From Gemmobacter nectariphilus (GTDB lineage: Bacteria; Pseudomonadota; Alphaproteobacteria; Rhodobacterales; Rhodobacteraceae), in NCBI GenBank assembly GCA_020721445.1, contig DYMU01000010.1, forward strand, positions 29,315 to 93,314: DNA of 64,000 nucleotides, given 5' to 3'. The notes below the pieces were generated by a model that worked only from the letters and a program-made list of their open reading frames with translations, ran no database searches and was not told the origin of the DNA. The translations under genes and the position numbers were made by a program. Position 1 is the stretch's first letter, and every line of letters begins with the position of its first letter. This document shows, piece by piece, positions 49,972-59,778 of this stretch.

Positions 49972-51204
49972 ATGTTCAAGCGCATGCCCCTTGCCGATGC
50001 CGCCAGCCTGCCCCTGTGGCGCAGGCCTGAAAGCCTGTTGTTCCTGATGGCGGCGGCGATGCCGCTGGCGTTTTCCACCTGGTCGGCGCTCTTGAACAAC
50101 TTTGTCATTCAGGTTGCTGGCTTTACCGGGGTCGAAATCGGCTGGCTGCATTCGGTGCGCGAGATACCTGGCTTTCTGGCCATTGGCGTGATCCTTGTGC
50201 TGCTGGTGATGCGCGAACAGGTTCTGGCGCTGATCAGCCTGATCCTGCTGGGCGTCGCCTCCGGCATGACGGCGATGTTTCCGTCTTTTGGCGGCATCCT
50301 GTTTCTGACGCTGCTGTCGTCGATCGGGTTCCATTACTTTGAAACGGTCAACCAGTCGCTGCAATTGCAGTGGATCGACAAGGCCCGCGCCCCAAAGGTG
50401 CTGGGCTGGATCGTGGCGGCGGGGTCGGGTGCATCCTTGGTGGCCTATGTGGCGCTGGTGGCGCTGTGGGACAGTCTGGGTCTGTCTTACACCCTTGTCT
50501 ACATGGTCTCGGGTGGGCTGACGGCGGCGATTGCGGTGTTTGCGCTGCTGGCCTATCCGCAGTTTGACGCCCCTGTGGCACAGCACAAGACCATGGTGCT
50601 GCGCCGCCGCTATTGGTTGTATTACGCGCTGCAATTCATGGCGGGGGCCCGGCGGCAGATTTTCGTGGTGTTTGCCGCCTTCATGATGGTGGAACGCTTC
50701 GGGATGCAGGTGCATCAGATCACGGCGCTGTTCATCATCAACTATGTGGCCAATATGGCCGCCGGGCCGTTCATCGGCGGCTGGGTCGCGCGCTTTGGCG
50801 AACGGCGGATGATGATCGTGCAATATGCCGGGCTGATGGCGGTGTTTCTGGCCTATGGCGGGGTCTATGCCTTTGGCTGGGGCGTTGTGGTGGCCTCGGC
50901 GCTGTATGTGCTGGATCATGTGTTCTTTACCATGAACCTGACGCTGAAGACCTATTTCCAGAAGATCGCTGACCCGGCCGATATTGCGCCCACCGCTGCC
51001 GTGGCCTTTACCATCAACCACATCGCGGCGGTGTTCCTGCCGGCCGCGTTGGGGTATATGTGGGTGGTGTCGCCGGGCGGCGTGTTTCTGCTGGCGGCGG
51101 GTATGGCCTCGGTGTCGCTGGCGCTGTCGCTGCTGGTGCCACGCGATCCGTCACCGGGATATGAGACGATTTTGGGCGGATTGCGCCCGCAACCGGCGGA
51201 ATGA
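49972..51204 (+). CDS. MFS transporter
   Basis: A 410-residue membrane protein with about 12 transmembrane helices and a central cytosolic loop near residue 200 (QHKTMVLRRRYW). Visible are helix 2-3 signature IGWLHSVREIPGFLAIGV and a second-half GPFIGGWVARFGERRMM, the typical MFS loop motif G-x-x-x-D/G-R-x-G-R-R. The substrate cannot be predicted. It stands between pcs and msrA, with no transport-related neighbour. Confidence 0.82.
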   Translation: MFKRMPLADAASLPLWRRPESLLFLMAAAMPLAFSTWSALLNNFVIQVAGFTGVEIGWLHSVREIPGFLAIGVILVLLVMREQVLALISLILLGVASGMTAMFPSFGGILFLTLLSSIGFHYFETVNQSLQLQWIDKARAPKVLGWIVAAGSGASLVAYVALVALWDSLGLSYTLVYMVSGGLTAAIAVFALLAYPQFDAPVAQHKTMVLRRRYWLYYALQFMAGARRQIFVVFAAFMMVERFGMQVHQITALFIINYVANMAAGPFIGGWVARFGERRMMIVQYAGLMAVFLAYGGVYAFGWGVVVASALYVLDHVFFTMNLTLKTYFQKIADPADIAPTAAVAFTINHIAAVFLPAALGYMWVVSPGGVFLLAAGMASVSLALSLLVPRDPSPGYETILGGLRPQPAE

Positions 51205-51261
51205 CTGGCGGGACGGCAGCCTTATCCTATATCCTGGGCTCATAATCAGCAGGAGACCGCG

Positions 51262-51918
51262 ATGTTCTTCCTCAACCGATCCAAGACCCAGATGGTGGAC
51301 CCTAAAGACGCGTTGCCGGGCCGCCCCACGCCTTTGCCGACCGCAGAGACGCATTTCGTGTCAAACTTGCCGCTGAAATCGCCGGTGCCCGAGGGCATGG
51401 AACAGGCGATGTTCGGCATGGGCTGTTTCTGGGGGGTGGAACGCAAGTTCTGGGCCGTGCCGGGCGTCTGGCTGACCATGGTCGGTTATGCGGGCGGTTA
51501 CACGCCAAACCCGACCTACAAGGAAACCTGCACCCAATTGACCGGCCACAATGAAGTGGTGCGGCTGATCTTTGACCCCGCAGTGGTCAGCTACCCGGCG
51601 CTTCTGAAGCTGTTCTGGGAGGGCCATGATCCGACCCAGGGCCTGCGGCAGGGCAATGATGTCGGCAGCACCTATCGCAGCGGTATTTACACCTACAGCG
51701 ATGCGCAGGCGCAGGCGGCGACTGCCAGCAAGGCCACCTATCAGGCGGCGCTGAGTGCTGCCGGCAAAGGCGCGATCACCACCGAAATCCTGCCCGCGCC
51801 GACGTTCTATTACGCCGAGGACTACCACCAGCAATACCTGGCCAAGAACCCCAACGGCTATTGCGGCATCGGCGGCACCGGTGTTGCCTGCCCGATCGGC
51901 ACCGGCGTAACGGCCTGA
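51262..51918 (+). CDS. msrA: Peptide methionine-S-sulfoxide reductase
   Basis: A 218-residue MsrA that repairs methionine-S-sulfoxide. The catalytic motif is MGCFWGVE (Cys about 55), and [13 protein letters not shown] and the [12 protein letters not shown] segment are conserved; C-terminal [13 protein letters not shown] holds resolving cysteines. About 45 residues precede the catalytic motif, longer than in the minimal enzyme but without a signal peptide. The companion msrB at 11720 is exported, so the two repair different compartments. Confidence 0.94.
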   Translation: MFFLNRSKTQMVDPKDALPGRPTPLPTAETHFVSNLPLKSPVPEGMEQAMFGMGCFWGVERKFWAVPGVWLTMVGYAGGYTPNPTYKETCTQLTGHNEVVRLIFDPAVVSYPALLKLFWEGHDPTQGLRQGNDVGSTYRSGIYTYSDAQAQAATASKATYQAALSAAGKGAITTEILPAPTFYYAEDYHQQYLAKNPNGYCGIGGTGVACPIGTGVTA

Positions 51919-51920
51919 TC

Positions 51921-53066
51921 TTGGCTTCGACCAGCCATGATCTGCTGGTCATCGGTGCCGGGCCTGCCGGGTCTGCGGCGGCGATGACCGCGTGCAAGGC
52001 GGGCCTGCGGGTGGCGCTGATCGACAAGGCCGCCTTTCCGCGCAACAAACTGTGTGGCGGCGGCGTGACGGGTCGGGCCCATGGCTATGCCCGGGCGGTG
52101 TTTGGCGACCTGCCGGGCGATCTGTTCCATGTCAGCCGCAGCATGCGCTTTGCCGATGGCGCGCGCGCCTTGGCCGATGTTCCCGATGCTCCGGGGTTCT
52201 ACATGACCATGCGCACGGCCTTTGACGCCGAGTTGCGCGCGCGCGCGATTGCCGGTGGCGCGCAGGATTTTTGCGGCCATCGGATAACCAAGTGCGCGCC
52301 CGAGGCGGGCCAGGTCGCGCTTGCCAACGGGGCAGACCTATCGGCCCCCGTGGTGATCGGGGCGGACGGCGTGCATTCCGCCGTGGCCCGTGCGCTGTTT
52401 GGCGCGGGCAAACGACGGGCCGCCAGAGGCTTTGCGCTGGAGGTAGAGGTGCCCGGCCCCCCCGGCGTGCATACCGAACTGGACATGACGGCCACCCCCG
52501 GTGGCTATGGCTGGGATTTCCCCAAGGCGCAGGGCCGCACCTTGGGTATCGGCGGTATGGCCGCGCAAGACGCCGACCTGCGCCCACGGTTCGAGGCGTG
52601 GCTGCGCGCCCGCGGCGTTGACCCCGAAACTGTCAAGATCAAGGGCCACCATCTGCCGTCGGGGGCGTTGCGCCCAAGATCGGGGCGAGGGGCGGTGCTG
52701 CTGGCGGGCGATGCGGCGGGGCTGGTTGACCCGATCACCGGCGAGGGCATCGGCTGGGCGATCCTGTCGGGCCGCCTTGCCGCCGAGGCCGCCGCCCGCG
52801 CGCTTGCCGCAGGCAACCCCGGCAGCGCCCTTGCCCTGTATCAGCAGGCGATGCAGCCGATCCGCGCCGAACTGCTGCGGGCACGGCTTCTGACACATCT
52901 GGTCTATCACCCGCGCCTGCAACCACGCCTGTTACGGGTGCTTTCGCGGTCTGACCATCTGCAACGCCGCTACCTTTCGTTGCTGGCCGGCGAGATGGAC
53001 TATGCCGACCTTGGCCCGCGCCGGTTGCTTGGGGTGGCGTGGCGGGTGTTGCGGGGCCGCGCCTGA
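51921..53066 (+). CDS. Geranylgeranyl reductase-like FAD oxidoreductase
   Basis: A 381-residue flavoprotein. The N-terminal Rossmann loop is VIGAGPAGSAAAMTA. The family motif FPRNKLCGGGV follows at about 37-47, then GADGVHSAVARALF and the FAD phosphate motif LLAGDAAGLVDPITGEGIGWA. This belongs to the geranylgeranyl reductase / menaquinone-reductase-like group, acting on isoprenoid double bonds. Whether the substrate is a chlorin side chain or a lipid is unknown; no photosynthesis genes are nearby. It starts at TTG three bases after the msrA stop, so they are probably cotranscribed. Confidence 0.82.
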   Translation: MASTSHDLLVIGAGPAGSAAAMTACKAGLRVALIDKAAFPRNKLCGGGVTGRAHGYARAVFGDLPGDLFHVSRSMRFADGARALADVPDAPGFYMTMRTAFDAELRARAIAGGAQDFCGHRITKCAPEAGQVALANGADLSAPVVIGADGVHSAVARALFGAGKRRAARGFALEVEVPGPPGVHTELDMTATPGGYGWDFPKAQGRTLGIGGMAAQDADLRPRFEAWLRARGVDPETVKIKGHHLPSGALRPRSGRGAVLLAGDAAGLVDPITGEGIGWAILSGRLAAEAAARALAAGNPGSALALYQQAMQPIRAELLRARLLTHLVYHPRLQPRLLRVLSRSDHLQRRYLSLLAGEMDYADLGPRRLLGVAWRVLRGRA

Positions 53067-53129
53067 GGCCCGCTTGACGGCACGCCGCATGCCCGTTACG
53101 CCGCTGGCAGCAGTTGCCAAAGGTTTGCC

Positions 53130-54245
53130 ATGCCCAGCTATACCGCCCTGACCACGATCACCGGCGAAGACACGGCCGAGGCTTTGGCCACTGCGCTGGA
53201 ACGGATGCAGCCGGCACCGCTGGAGGTGGAACTGTTCGATGATGCCGAAACCAGCGATGGCCTGCGCGTTGTGGCCACCTTTGCCAAGGCGCCGGACGCC
53301 ACCTTGCTGGACGTGCTGGCCGCCGCTTTCGGGGCCGCGCCGTTTCAGGTGACCGAACACGCGCAGCGCACCTTTACCGCGCTGACCACCCTGCCGGGCG
53401 AGGCCGCGGCCAAGGCCCTGGCCGAAGCGCTTGAGGCGCTGGAACCTGCCCCTTACGGCGTGGGCGCGTTCGAGATCGAGGACGAGTCCGGCCTGTGGGA
53501 GGTTGGATCATACTTTCTTGACCCGCCGGATGCCGACATGCTGGCAGCACTTGCCACGGCGCATGGGGCAAGGCCCTTTGCGATTTCGGAACTGCCCGAG
53601 ATCGACTGGGTCGCCAAGGTGCGGCGCGAATTGTCGCCGGTCGATGCCGGGCGGTTCTTTGTCTATGGCAGCCATGATGCCGACCGGGCTGCCGGGCTTG
53701 GCCCCGACCGCGTTGCCTTGCAGATCGAGGCGACGGTGGCCTTTGGCACCGGCCACCACGGCACCACGCTGGGCTGTCTGCGCGCCTTTGACCGGCTGTT
53801 TGACGCAGGCTTTCGCCCGGCAAGGGTCGCCGACATCGGCTGTGGCACTGCCGTGCTGGCGATGGCTGCCGCGGCCGTTCTGCCCGACGCGCTGGTGATT
53901 GCCAGTGATATCGACGAAGTCGCTGTCGATGTGGCCGAGGCGAATGTTGCGATCAACGGGTTTCAGGGCCGGATCGAGTGTCTGGAGGCCGCGGGTTTTG
54001 CCCATCCGCGTCTGGCCGAGGCTGCCCCCTATGATCTGGTCTTTGCCAACATATTGAAAGGCCCCCTGATCGAATTGGCCCCGCCGATGGCTGCGCATCT
54101 GGCAATCGGGGGGCTGTGCATCCTGTCCGGCCTGCTGGTGGTGCAGGCCGAATCGGTGACGGCGGCCTATGTCGCGTCAGGGCATGAACTGGTGTCGCGC
54201 GACGATATCGGGGAATGGTCCACTCTGGTTTTGCGGCGCGTCTAA
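53130..54245 (+). CDS. prmA: Ribosomal protein L11 methyltransferase with duplicated N-domain
   Basis: A 371-residue PrmA, about 80 longer than usual. The extra length is a tandem duplication of the substrate-recognition domain: residues ~4-76 (YTALTTITGED...FQVTE) and ~81-153 (FTALTTLPGEA...FAISE) align without gaps, about 34 of 73 positions identical. The catalytic half is normal: VAFGTGHHGTTLGCLRAFD, DIGCGTAVLAMAAAAV for SAM, and the LVFANILKGPL motif. The second copy connects to the linker as in other PrmA. The two copies are diverged, so the duplication is old and not an assembly error. Confidence 0.93.
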   Translation: MPSYTALTTITGEDTAEALATALERMQPAPLEVELFDDAETSDGLRVVATFAKAPDATLLDVLAAAFGAAPFQVTEHAQRTFTALTTLPGEAAAKALAEALEALEPAPYGVGAFEIEDESGLWEVGSYFLDPPDADMLAALATAHGARPFAISELPEIDWVAKVRRELSPVDAGRFFVYGSHDADRAAGLGPDRVALQIEATVAFGTGHHGTTLGCLRAFDRLFDAGFRPARVADIGCGTAVLAMAAAAVLPDALVIASDIDEVAVDVAEANVAINGFQGRIECLEAAGFAHPRLAEAAPYDLVFANILKGPLIELAPPMAAHLAIGGLCILSGLLVVQAESVTAAYVASGHELVSRDDIGEWSTLVLRRV

Positions 54246-54339
54246 GGCAGTTTGCCTTGAAAATGATCGCTCCGCCCCAAAGTTGCCACAATTGCCTTGT
54301 ATCACATCTGTGGGTGGCGGGTTTGTGGAGTGTTCGATT

Positions 54340-54702
54340 ATGACAGACCCATGCATTGCTGAGTTTACCAATCGGATCGCCCGCATCGAAAAGGCGCGTG
54401 CGAAGGGCTTTGGATTTGAGGCTGAGGGAACGCTTGGTCGGTCCTTCTACTCGCGTCGCGCATCCAGGCGGAAACTTGATTTCCCGGTGTTCCGTCCGGT
54501 CTTCACCGCGCTTTTTCTGGGTGTCGCGCTCAAATCCTCGCTTCTGTTCCAGCTGGGCACCGAAGCCTACGAGACACGGGTGGACAGCCTGTTGCAAGGT
54601 CAGGGCTTTGACCGGGTTGGCGGGTTTTTGATGCAGGTCGACCCGCTGAGCGCGTGGACCGCCCGCCAGATCGTTGCCTTCACGCAACTTCGTCGGGCCT
54701 GA
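54340..54702 (+). CDS. Unrecognised small protein, conserved-looking
   Basis: A 120-residue protein with GGAG nine bases before the ATG. The N-terminus is charged and helical (NRIARIEKARAKGFGFEAEG). It contains a central hydrophobic segment (FRPVFTALFLGVALKSSLLF) that could be one membrane helix and a C-terminal amphipathic part. I have seen this pattern in small proteins of related genomes but know no function. It lies between prmA and a DUF1127 gene and is followed by a strong terminator. Confidence 0.7.
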   Translation: MTDPCIAEFTNRIARIEKARAKGFGFEAEGTLGRSFYSRRASRRKLDFPVFRPVFTALFLGVALKSSLLFQLGTEAYETRVDSLLQGQGFDRVGGFLMQVDPLSAWTARQIVAFTQLRRA

Positions 54703-54744
54703 CGGGTCAGGCCGCGCACAGCCTGCCGTCCTGCGCCAAAACAC

Positions 54745-54777
54745 AAGGCCGCCGACGCATTGCGTGGCGGCCTTTTT
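54745..54777. terminator. Bidirectional-looking terminator
   Basis: AAGGCCGCC-G-ACGC...GCGT-GGCGGCCTTTTT: a long, nearly perfect stem with a T-run on the plus strand, between two convergent genes. Confidence 0.85.
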
Positions 54778-54797
54778 CGGTCAGCAACCCGTTTGAT

Positions 54798-55001
54798 CTA
54801 GCGGGTCAGAGCTTCGATATCGCCCCGGCACAGGCCAATATCGTCCAACTCACGGTCCGAAAGTTTGGACAGGGCCTTGCGGGTCACACGGGCATCGTTC
54901 CACGTTGAGATTGCAGCAAGAAGACCGCTGACAGCCTGAACGGCGCGGAAAATCGAAATGGCGCCAAACGGCGCCGGGCGGGTCGTCTCTGTGGCGGCCA
55001 T
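54798..55001 (-). CDS. DUF1127 small protein
   Basis: A 67-residue protein with the DUF1127 C-terminal motif ALSKLSDRELDDIGLCRGDIE. The N-terminal half is hydrophobic/helical (SIFRAVQAVSGLLAAIS). DUF1127 proteins are small Arg-rich-like proteins implicated in RNA maturation or phosphate response in some alphaproteobacteria. AAGGA lies eight bases before the ATG at 55001. Role here is unknown. Confidence 0.9.
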   Translation of the reverse strand: MAATETTRPAPFGAISIFRAVQAVSGLLAAISTWNDARVTRKALSKLSDRELDDIGLCRGDIEALTR

Positions 55002-55320
55002 GGCGGTGATCCTTTTCATACTGCCCAGTGCGTAGGCAAATGTGCTTACGAGCTGCCAGATAACGACGCTTGGTGTGGATCACAAGCCAGGCCCGTGGCA
55101 TGTCGGACATGCGTCAATTGCATGGGCTGTGCCTGAATTTTGCCAATTTTGCAGGGACATGCCGCGACCTTGCGTGGCTATCACCGGATTTGTCGGGCGA
55201 GCCGTCAGTTTCGATCCGGCTTGGACCGCACGAAAGCCTTGACCCCCGGTGCAGGGAAGGGACTTGGCGAATGTTCCCCTTTCGTGCTAATGCTTGGAAA
55301 AGCAACAAAAAGGGGTGGGC
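55002..55320. other. Divergent intergenic region, DUF1127 and ruvC
   Basis: A 319-base gap. No supported gene. It holds the ruvC promoter with a LexA-like box at its right end (separate entry). The left part is AT-richer and probably contains the DUF1127 promoter, which I could not locate with confidence. Confidence 0.6.
55264..55293 (+). promoter_or_regulatory. ruvC promoter with embedded LexA-like box
   Basis: TTGGCG (55264-55269), 18-base spacer, TAATGC (55288-55293). The spacer contains GTTC-N7-GTGC (55273-55287), one base from the alphaproteobacterial LexA box GTTC-N7-GTTC. A repressor there would block RNA polymerase directly. Confidence 0.55.
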
Positions 55321-55833
55321 ATGCGGGTTTTGGGAATTGATCCGGGGTTGCGCAACCTTGGCTGGGGTCTGATCGACGTGATCGGCACCCGCATCGGCCA
55401 TGTGGCAAACGGCATCTGCCATTCGGACGGCGGCGATGGCGATCTGGCCGAACGCCTGCGCAGCCTGCATGCGCAACTGACCGAAGTGGTCAAGACCTAT
55501 GCCCCCGATGCGGCAGCGGTGGAGCACACCTTTGTCAACAAGGACGCGGTGGCCACGCTGAAACTTGGCCAGGCGCGGGGCATTGCGCTGCTGGTGCCGG
55601 CGCAGTTCGGGCTGGCGGTCGGGGAATATGCGCCAAATGCGGTGAAAAAAACGGTTGTCGGTGTCGGCCACGCTGCCAAGGTGCAGGTGGACCATATGGT
55701 GCGGCTGCATCTTCCCGGTGTGCAGATTGCCGGGGCTGATGCGGCGGATGCCTTGGCGATTGCCATTTGCCATGCGCATCATCTGCAAAGCGCCGGACGG
55801 TTGCAGGCAGCATTGCGAAAGGCGGCAGGATGA
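55321..55833 (+). CDS. ruvC: Holliday junction resolvase RuvC
   Basis: A 170-residue endonuclease that cuts Holliday junctions. Acidic active-site residues are visible in [16 protein letters not shown] (Asp7), [12 protein letters not shown] (Glu about 66), and [13 protein letters not shown] (two Asp near 140). AAAAAGGGG upstream supports this ATG. Its stop overlaps the ruvA ATG (ATGA), so the two are coupled. A LexA-like box in the promoter suggests SOS induction. Confidence 0.96.
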   Translation: MRVLGIDPGLRNLGWGLIDVIGTRIGHVANGICHSDGGDGDLAERLRSLHAQLTEVVKTYAPDAAAVEHTFVNKDAVATLKLGQARGIALLVPAQFGLAVGEYAPNAVKKTVVGVGHAAKVQVDHMVRLHLPGVQIAGADAADALAIAICHAHHLQSAGRLQAALRKAAG

Positions 55834-56513
55834 TCGGCAAAATCTCGGGGCGGCTGGATTGGCGCGGGCCGGATCAGGTGCTGATCGACGTGCGCGGCGT
55901 GGGCTATATCGTGCATGTCTCTGACCGCACACTGGCCGCATTGCCCCTGCTGGGCGAACCGGTGTCGCTGTATACCGAACTGCTGGTGCGCGAGGACTTG
56001 CTGCAACTGTTCGGCTTTCCCACCATGCTGGAAAAGGAATGGCATCGCCTGCTGGTCAGCGTGCAGGGTGTGGGGGCCAAGGCGGCGATGTCGATCCTGG
56101 GCACGCTGGGCGCGGAAGGGGTGGCGCGGGCGATCACCCTTGGCGATGCCCGCGCGGTGCAGGCAGCCCCCGGAGTGGGGCCGAAACTGGCCCAGCGGTT
56201 GATCTTGGAGCTGAAGGCCAAGGCCCCGGCGGTGATGGCGGCTGGTGTCAGCCTGTCGGCCCGCGCCGAGGCCGACGACAGCGTGATCGAGGACATGCCG
56301 CCCGTGAAAGCTGTGGCAAGGCGACCCGCAAGGCCGGATGAAGGCCCGACCCGCCGCGCAGCCTTTACCGCCGATGCGTTGTCGGCGCTGCTGAACCTGG
56401 GCTATGGTCACGGCGATGCAGCACAGGCGGTGGCCACCATCTCCGGGGAAGAGCCCGAGGCCGATACCGCAACCATCATCCGCAAATCGCTGCGCCTGCT
56501 GGCGCCGAAATAG
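55830..56513 (+). CDS. ruvA: Holliday junction branch-migration subunit RuvA
   Basis: A 227-residue protein that holds the junction for RuvB. The N-terminal OB fold begins [31 protein letters not shown], the helix-hairpin-helix region contains [14 protein letters not shown] and [17 protein letters not shown], and the C-terminal RuvB-binding helices follow after a flexible linker ([21 protein letters not shown]). The TAG is followed at once by a repeat copy. Confidence 0.96.
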   Translation: MIGKISGRLDWRGPDQVLIDVRGVGYIVHVSDRTLAALPLLGEPVSLYTELLVREDLLQLFGFPTMLEKEWHRLLVSVQGVGAKAAMSILGTLGAEGVARAITLGDARAVQAAPGVGPKLAQRLILELKAKAPAVMAAGVSLSARAEADDSVIEDMPPVKAVARRPARPDEGPTRRAAFTADALSALLNLGYGHGDAAQAVATISGEEPEADTATIIRKSLRLLAPK

Positions 56514-56568
56514 GGGGCGCTGCCCCCGGCCTGCGGCCTCCCCCGGGATATTTCTGGAAAGAGAAAGC
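56514..56568 (+). repeat. Intergenic GGGATATTT repeat after ruvA
   Basis: Starts at the base after the ruvA stop: GGGGCGCTGCCCCCGG, then GGCCTGCGGCC, CCCCGGGATATTTCTGG, and AAAGAGAAAG. Nearly the same layout as 8471-8533, where it also follows a TAG directly. Confidence 0.8.
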
Positions 56569-56641
56569 GTCAGGACTTTTCAGGCGGCTTTGGTTTTCCC
56601 ATATTCTTGGGGTATCTGGATCGGGACGGCGGGGGTGGCTG

Positions 56642-57574
56642 ATGAGTGGGTACGTCAAGACCTTCATTTTGATGGCGGCGCTGACTGCGCTGTTCATGGG
56701 GTTGGGCGCGCTGTTGGGCGGAACAGGCGGGGCCGTCATTGCGCTGGTGATCGCGGCGGTGATGAATCTGGTCACCTACTGGAATTCGGACAAGGCGGTG
56801 CTGTCGATGACCGGCGCGCAGCAGGTGAGCGAGGCGCAGGCCCCCGGTCTGGTGCGCATGGTCAACCGGCTGGCCGATGGGGCCGGGATGCCGCGCCCCA
56901 AGGTGTTTGTGATCGACACCGATCAGCCCAATGCCTTTGCCACCGGACGCGACCCGGAACATGCCGCCGTCGCGGCCACCACCGGACTGCTGCGGCGGCT
57001 GACGGATGAAGAGGTGGCGGCGGTGATGGCGCATGAGCTGGCGCATATCCGCAACCGCGACACGTTGATCATGACGGTGACGGCGACCTTTGCCGGGGCG
57101 ATTTCGATGCTGGCCAATTTTGCGCTGTTCTTTGGCGGCGACCGAGACCGGCCCGGTGGGATGATTGGCACGCTTGTGCTGATGATCTTGGCACCGCTGG
57201 CAGCGGGTCTGGGGCAGATGGCGATCTCGCGCAGCCGCGAGTATGAGGCAGACCGGATCGGGGCGGAAATTGTCGGGCAGCCGTTGTGGCTGGCCGCGGC
57301 CTTGCGCAAGATCGAAGGCTTTGCCAAGGGTATCGACAACAACGCGGCCGAGCGCAATCCGGCGCTGGCGCATCTGTTTATCATCAACCCGCTGCATGCC
57401 CATGCGCATGACAAGCTGTTTTCCACCCATCCCAGCACCGCCAACAGGATTGCGGCGCTGGAGGCGATGGCAGGGCCGGTGCGGGCCAGTGAACTGCCGG
57501 CCAGTGAACTGCGGGCAAGTTCGATCCCGCGGACGGGGCGGAAAAACGGGCGGCAGCAGGGGCCCTGGCTGTGA
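56642..57574 (+). CDS. htpX: Protease HtpX (M48 family)
   Basis: A 310-residue membrane zinc protease for quality control of membrane proteins. Two N-terminal helices (about 5-40) precede the zinc motif HELAH at about 130-134 in [15 protein letters not shown]; further helices around 145-200 and the third ligand Glu in [12 protein letters not shown] follow. The C-terminus has two copies of ASEL(P/R)AS from a short DNA tandem repeat. It is inserted between ruvA and ruvB, which are usually adjacent. Confidence 0.95.
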   Translation: MSGYVKTFILMAALTALFMGLGALLGGTGGAVIALVIAAVMNLVTYWNSDKAVLSMTGAQQVSEAQAPGLVRMVNRLADGAGMPRPKVFVIDTDQPNAFATGRDPEHAAVAATTGLLRRLTDEEVAAVMAHELAHIRNRDTLIMTVTATFAGAISMLANFALFFGGDRDRPGGMIGTLVLMILAPLAAGLGQMAISRSREYEADRIGAEIVGQPLWLAAALRKIEGFAKGIDNNAAERNPALAHLFIINPLHAHAHDKLFSTHPSTANRIAALEAMAGPVRASELPASELRASSIPRTGRKNGRQQGPWL

Positions 57575-57618
57575 TCTGAGGGCTTGCAAAAGCACGGACG
57601 TTCGGGGATTGTTCGCCC

Positions 57619-58647
57619 ATGCTGGAACCCGATCCCTCGTTGCGCCCCGCGCGTTTGCCGGAAGACACCGACAGGGCCTTGCGCCCCAAGGAATTGGACG
57701 AGTTCATCGGGCAGGCCGAGGCGCGCGCCAATCTGCGGGTGTTCATCGACGCCGCCCGGATGCGTGGCGAGGCGATGGATCACACGCTGTTTCACGGCCC
57801 GCCGGGTTTGGGCAAGACCACGCTGGCGCAGATCATGGCGCGCGAGTTGGGGGTGGGGTTTCGCATGACCTCTGGCCCGGTGCTGGCCAAACCGGGCGAT
57901 CTGGCCGCGATCCTGACCAACCTTGAGCCGCGCGATGTGCTGTTCATCGACGAGATCCATCGGCTGTCGCCGGTGGTGGAGGAGGTGCTGTATCCGGCGC
58001 TGGAGGATTTTGCGCTGGATCTGGTGATCGGCGAGGGGCCGGCGGCGCGCACGGTGCGGATCGAGTTGCAGCCCTTTACGCTGGTCGGGGCGACCACGCG
58101 GCTGGGCCTGCTGACCACGCCATTGCGGGATCGGTTCGGCATTCCCACCCGGCTGGAGTTCTACACCGAGGCCGAGTTGCACGAGATTGTCACCCGGGGG
58201 GCACGGCTTTTGGGCGTGCAGGCGGAACCAGACGGTTGCCGCGAGATTGCGCGCCGGGCGCGCGGAACGCCACGCATCGCGGGGCGTTTGCTGCGCCGGG
58301 TGGTGGATTTCGCGATGGTCGAGGAAGGCGGGCGGATCAGCCGTGCCCTTGCCGACCGGGCGCTGACGCGGCTGGGGGTGGACCATCTGGGTCTGGATGG
58401 GGCCGACCGGCGCTATCTGGTGCTTCTGGCGGAAAATTACGGTGGCGGGCCGGTCGGGGTGGAGACCATTGCCGCGGCGCTGAGCGAGCCGCGCGATGCG
58501 ATTGAAGAGGTGATTGAGCCCTATTTGCTGCAGCAGGGCCTGATCCTGCGCACCCCGCGCGGGCGGATGCTGGGGGCCAAGGCCTGGCGGCATCTGGGGC
58601 TGGAGGCCCCCCGTGCGCCGGGGCAGGCCGATTTGTTCGAGGGCTGA
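57619..58647 (+). CDS. ruvB: Holliday junction branch-migration helicase RuvB
   Basis: A 342-residue AAA+ motor for branch migration. It has [22 protein letters not shown], Walker [14 protein letters not shown] (about 59-70), Walker [13 protein letters not shown], sensor [18 protein letters not shown], and the winged-helix C-terminus ending [16 protein letters not shown]. Full length. Convergent with ribD, separated by a repeat copy. Confidence 0.97.
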   Translation: MLEPDPSLRPARLPEDTDRALRPKELDEFIGQAEARANLRVFIDAARMRGEAMDHTLFHGPPGLGKTTLAQIMARELGVGFRMTSGPVLAKPGDLAAILTNLEPRDVLFIDEIHRLSPVVEEVLYPALEDFALDLVIGEGPAARTVRIELQPFTLVGATTRLGLLTTPLRDRFGIPTRLEFYTEAELHEIVTRGARLLGVQAEPDGCREIARRARGTPRIAGRLLRRVVDFAMVEEGGRISRALADRALTRLGVDHLGLDGADRRYLVLLAENYGGGPVGVETIAAALSEPRDAIEEVIEPYLLQQGLILRTPRGRMLGAKAWRHLGLEAPRAPGQADLFEG

Positions 58648-58655
58648 GCGGGTTT

Positions 58656-58690
58656 GCGCTCTGCGCGGGAGTATTTTTCAAGCAGCAAGC
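58656..58690 (+). repeat. Intergenic GGGAGTATTT repeat between ruvB and ribD
   Basis: A 35-base element matching the copy after purN (4326-4360) at 33 positions. It starts 9 bases after the ruvB stop and ends 2 bases before the ribD stop on the other strand. Confidence 0.85.
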
Positions 58691-58692
58691 TG

Positions 58693-59778
58693 TCAGAGGC
58701 GGCTCCAGTGGGTGGCGGTGTCGGGGCCGAGGCGGGTGTGGCTGCGCAGGTGGAAGCCGGGGGCGTCGGCCAGATGCGTCAGGGCCAAGGGGCCAAGCGC
58801 GGCGGTGCCTTCGGCGCCGATCAGCTTGCCGGCGGTGATCTGGATCAGGTCATCGACCAGGTTTGCCTTGATCAAGGCGGCTGCCAGCGTGCCGCCGCCT
58901 TCGCACAGGATGCGGGTCAGGCCCCGGTCAGCAAGCGCATGCAGGGCGGCGGTCAGGTCCAGATGCCCGGTCTGCACGGGGCAGACGATCAGCGTGGCCC
59001 CGGTGGCGGCCCATGCGGCGCGCGCTGGGGCAGGCGCATCGGGGCCGTGGATCAGCCAGACCGGCGAGGCTTGCGCCGTGCGGCCAAGCCGGCTGTCGGG
59101 GGCATGGGTCAGCAGCCGGTCCAGCACGATCCGCACGGGTTGATGCGTGGCGCCGATGTCGCGCGCGGTCAGGTCGGGGTCATCGGCCCGCGCGGTGCCC
59201 GCGCCGACCATCACCGCATCATGGGTCAGGCGGAGGCTGTGGACATAGCGCCGGGCGTCCGGCCCGGTGATCCAGCGCGATTCCCCCGAGGCCGTGGCAA
59301 TGCGGCCGTCGATGGTGGTCGCAAGTTTCAGCGTGACGAGGGGCAGGCCTTTGGTGACGCGCTTGAGGAAGCCTGCATTGAGGCGGCGGGCATCATCGGC
59401 CACGATATCTTCGGTGACAGCGATGCCTGCGGCGCGCAGCATGGCATGGCCCTTGCCCGACACGCGCGGGTCTGGGTCGGTCAGCGCTGTGACCACGCGG
59501 GCGACACCGGCGGCGATCAGCGCCTCGCTGCAGGGTGGGGTTTTGCCGTGATGGGCGCAGGGTTCCAGTGTGACATAGGCCGTGGCCCCGCGCGCATCGC
59601 CCGCCTGATCCAGCGCGCGGCGTTCGGCATGGGGCCTGCCGCCCGGCTGGGTCCAGCCGCGGCCCAGAACCAGGCCGCCCCGGACGATCACACAGCCTAC
59701 GGCAGGGTTTGGCCATGTCCGGCCCAAGCCCCGCGCCGCAAGCGCAAGGGCGTGGGCCATGTGGCCTTCGTCGGTCAC
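58693..59778 (-). CDS. ribD: Riboflavin biosynthesis deaminase/reductase RibD
   Basis: A 361-residue bifunctional enzyme of riboflavin synthesis. The N-terminal deaminase has the zinc motif PHAERRAL (about 50) and [13 protein letters not shown] (about 71-83). The reductase half starts near [17 protein letters not shown] and contains the [22 protein letters not shown] motif. It begins with a GTG overlapping the nrdR TGA. NrdR and RibD coupling is standard in this group. Other rib genes are not in the window. Confidence 0.95.
   Translation of the reverse strand: MTDEGHMAHALALAARGLGRTWPNPAVGCVIVRGGLVLGRGWTQPGGRPHAERRALDQAGDARGATAYVTLEPCAHHGKTPPCSEALIAAGVARVVTALTDPDPRVSGKGHAMLRAAGIAVTEDIVADDARRLNAGFLKRVTKGLPLVTLKLATTIDGRIATASGESRWITGPDARRYVHSLRLTHDAVMVGAGTARADDPDLTARDIGATHQPVRIVLDRLLTHAPDSRLGRTAQASPVWLIHGPDAPAPARAAWAATGATLIVCPVQTGHLDLTAALHALADRGLTRILCEGGGTLAAALIKANLVDDLIQITAGKLIGAEGTAALGPLALTHLADAPGFHLRSHTRLGPDTATHWSRL

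Noticed and set aside
48160..51021. Minus-strand reading frame of 953 codons
   Set aside because: It covers xerC, pcs and the MFS gene on the other strand; composition is His/Gln/Arg-rich, as expected for the antisense frame of high-GC genes.
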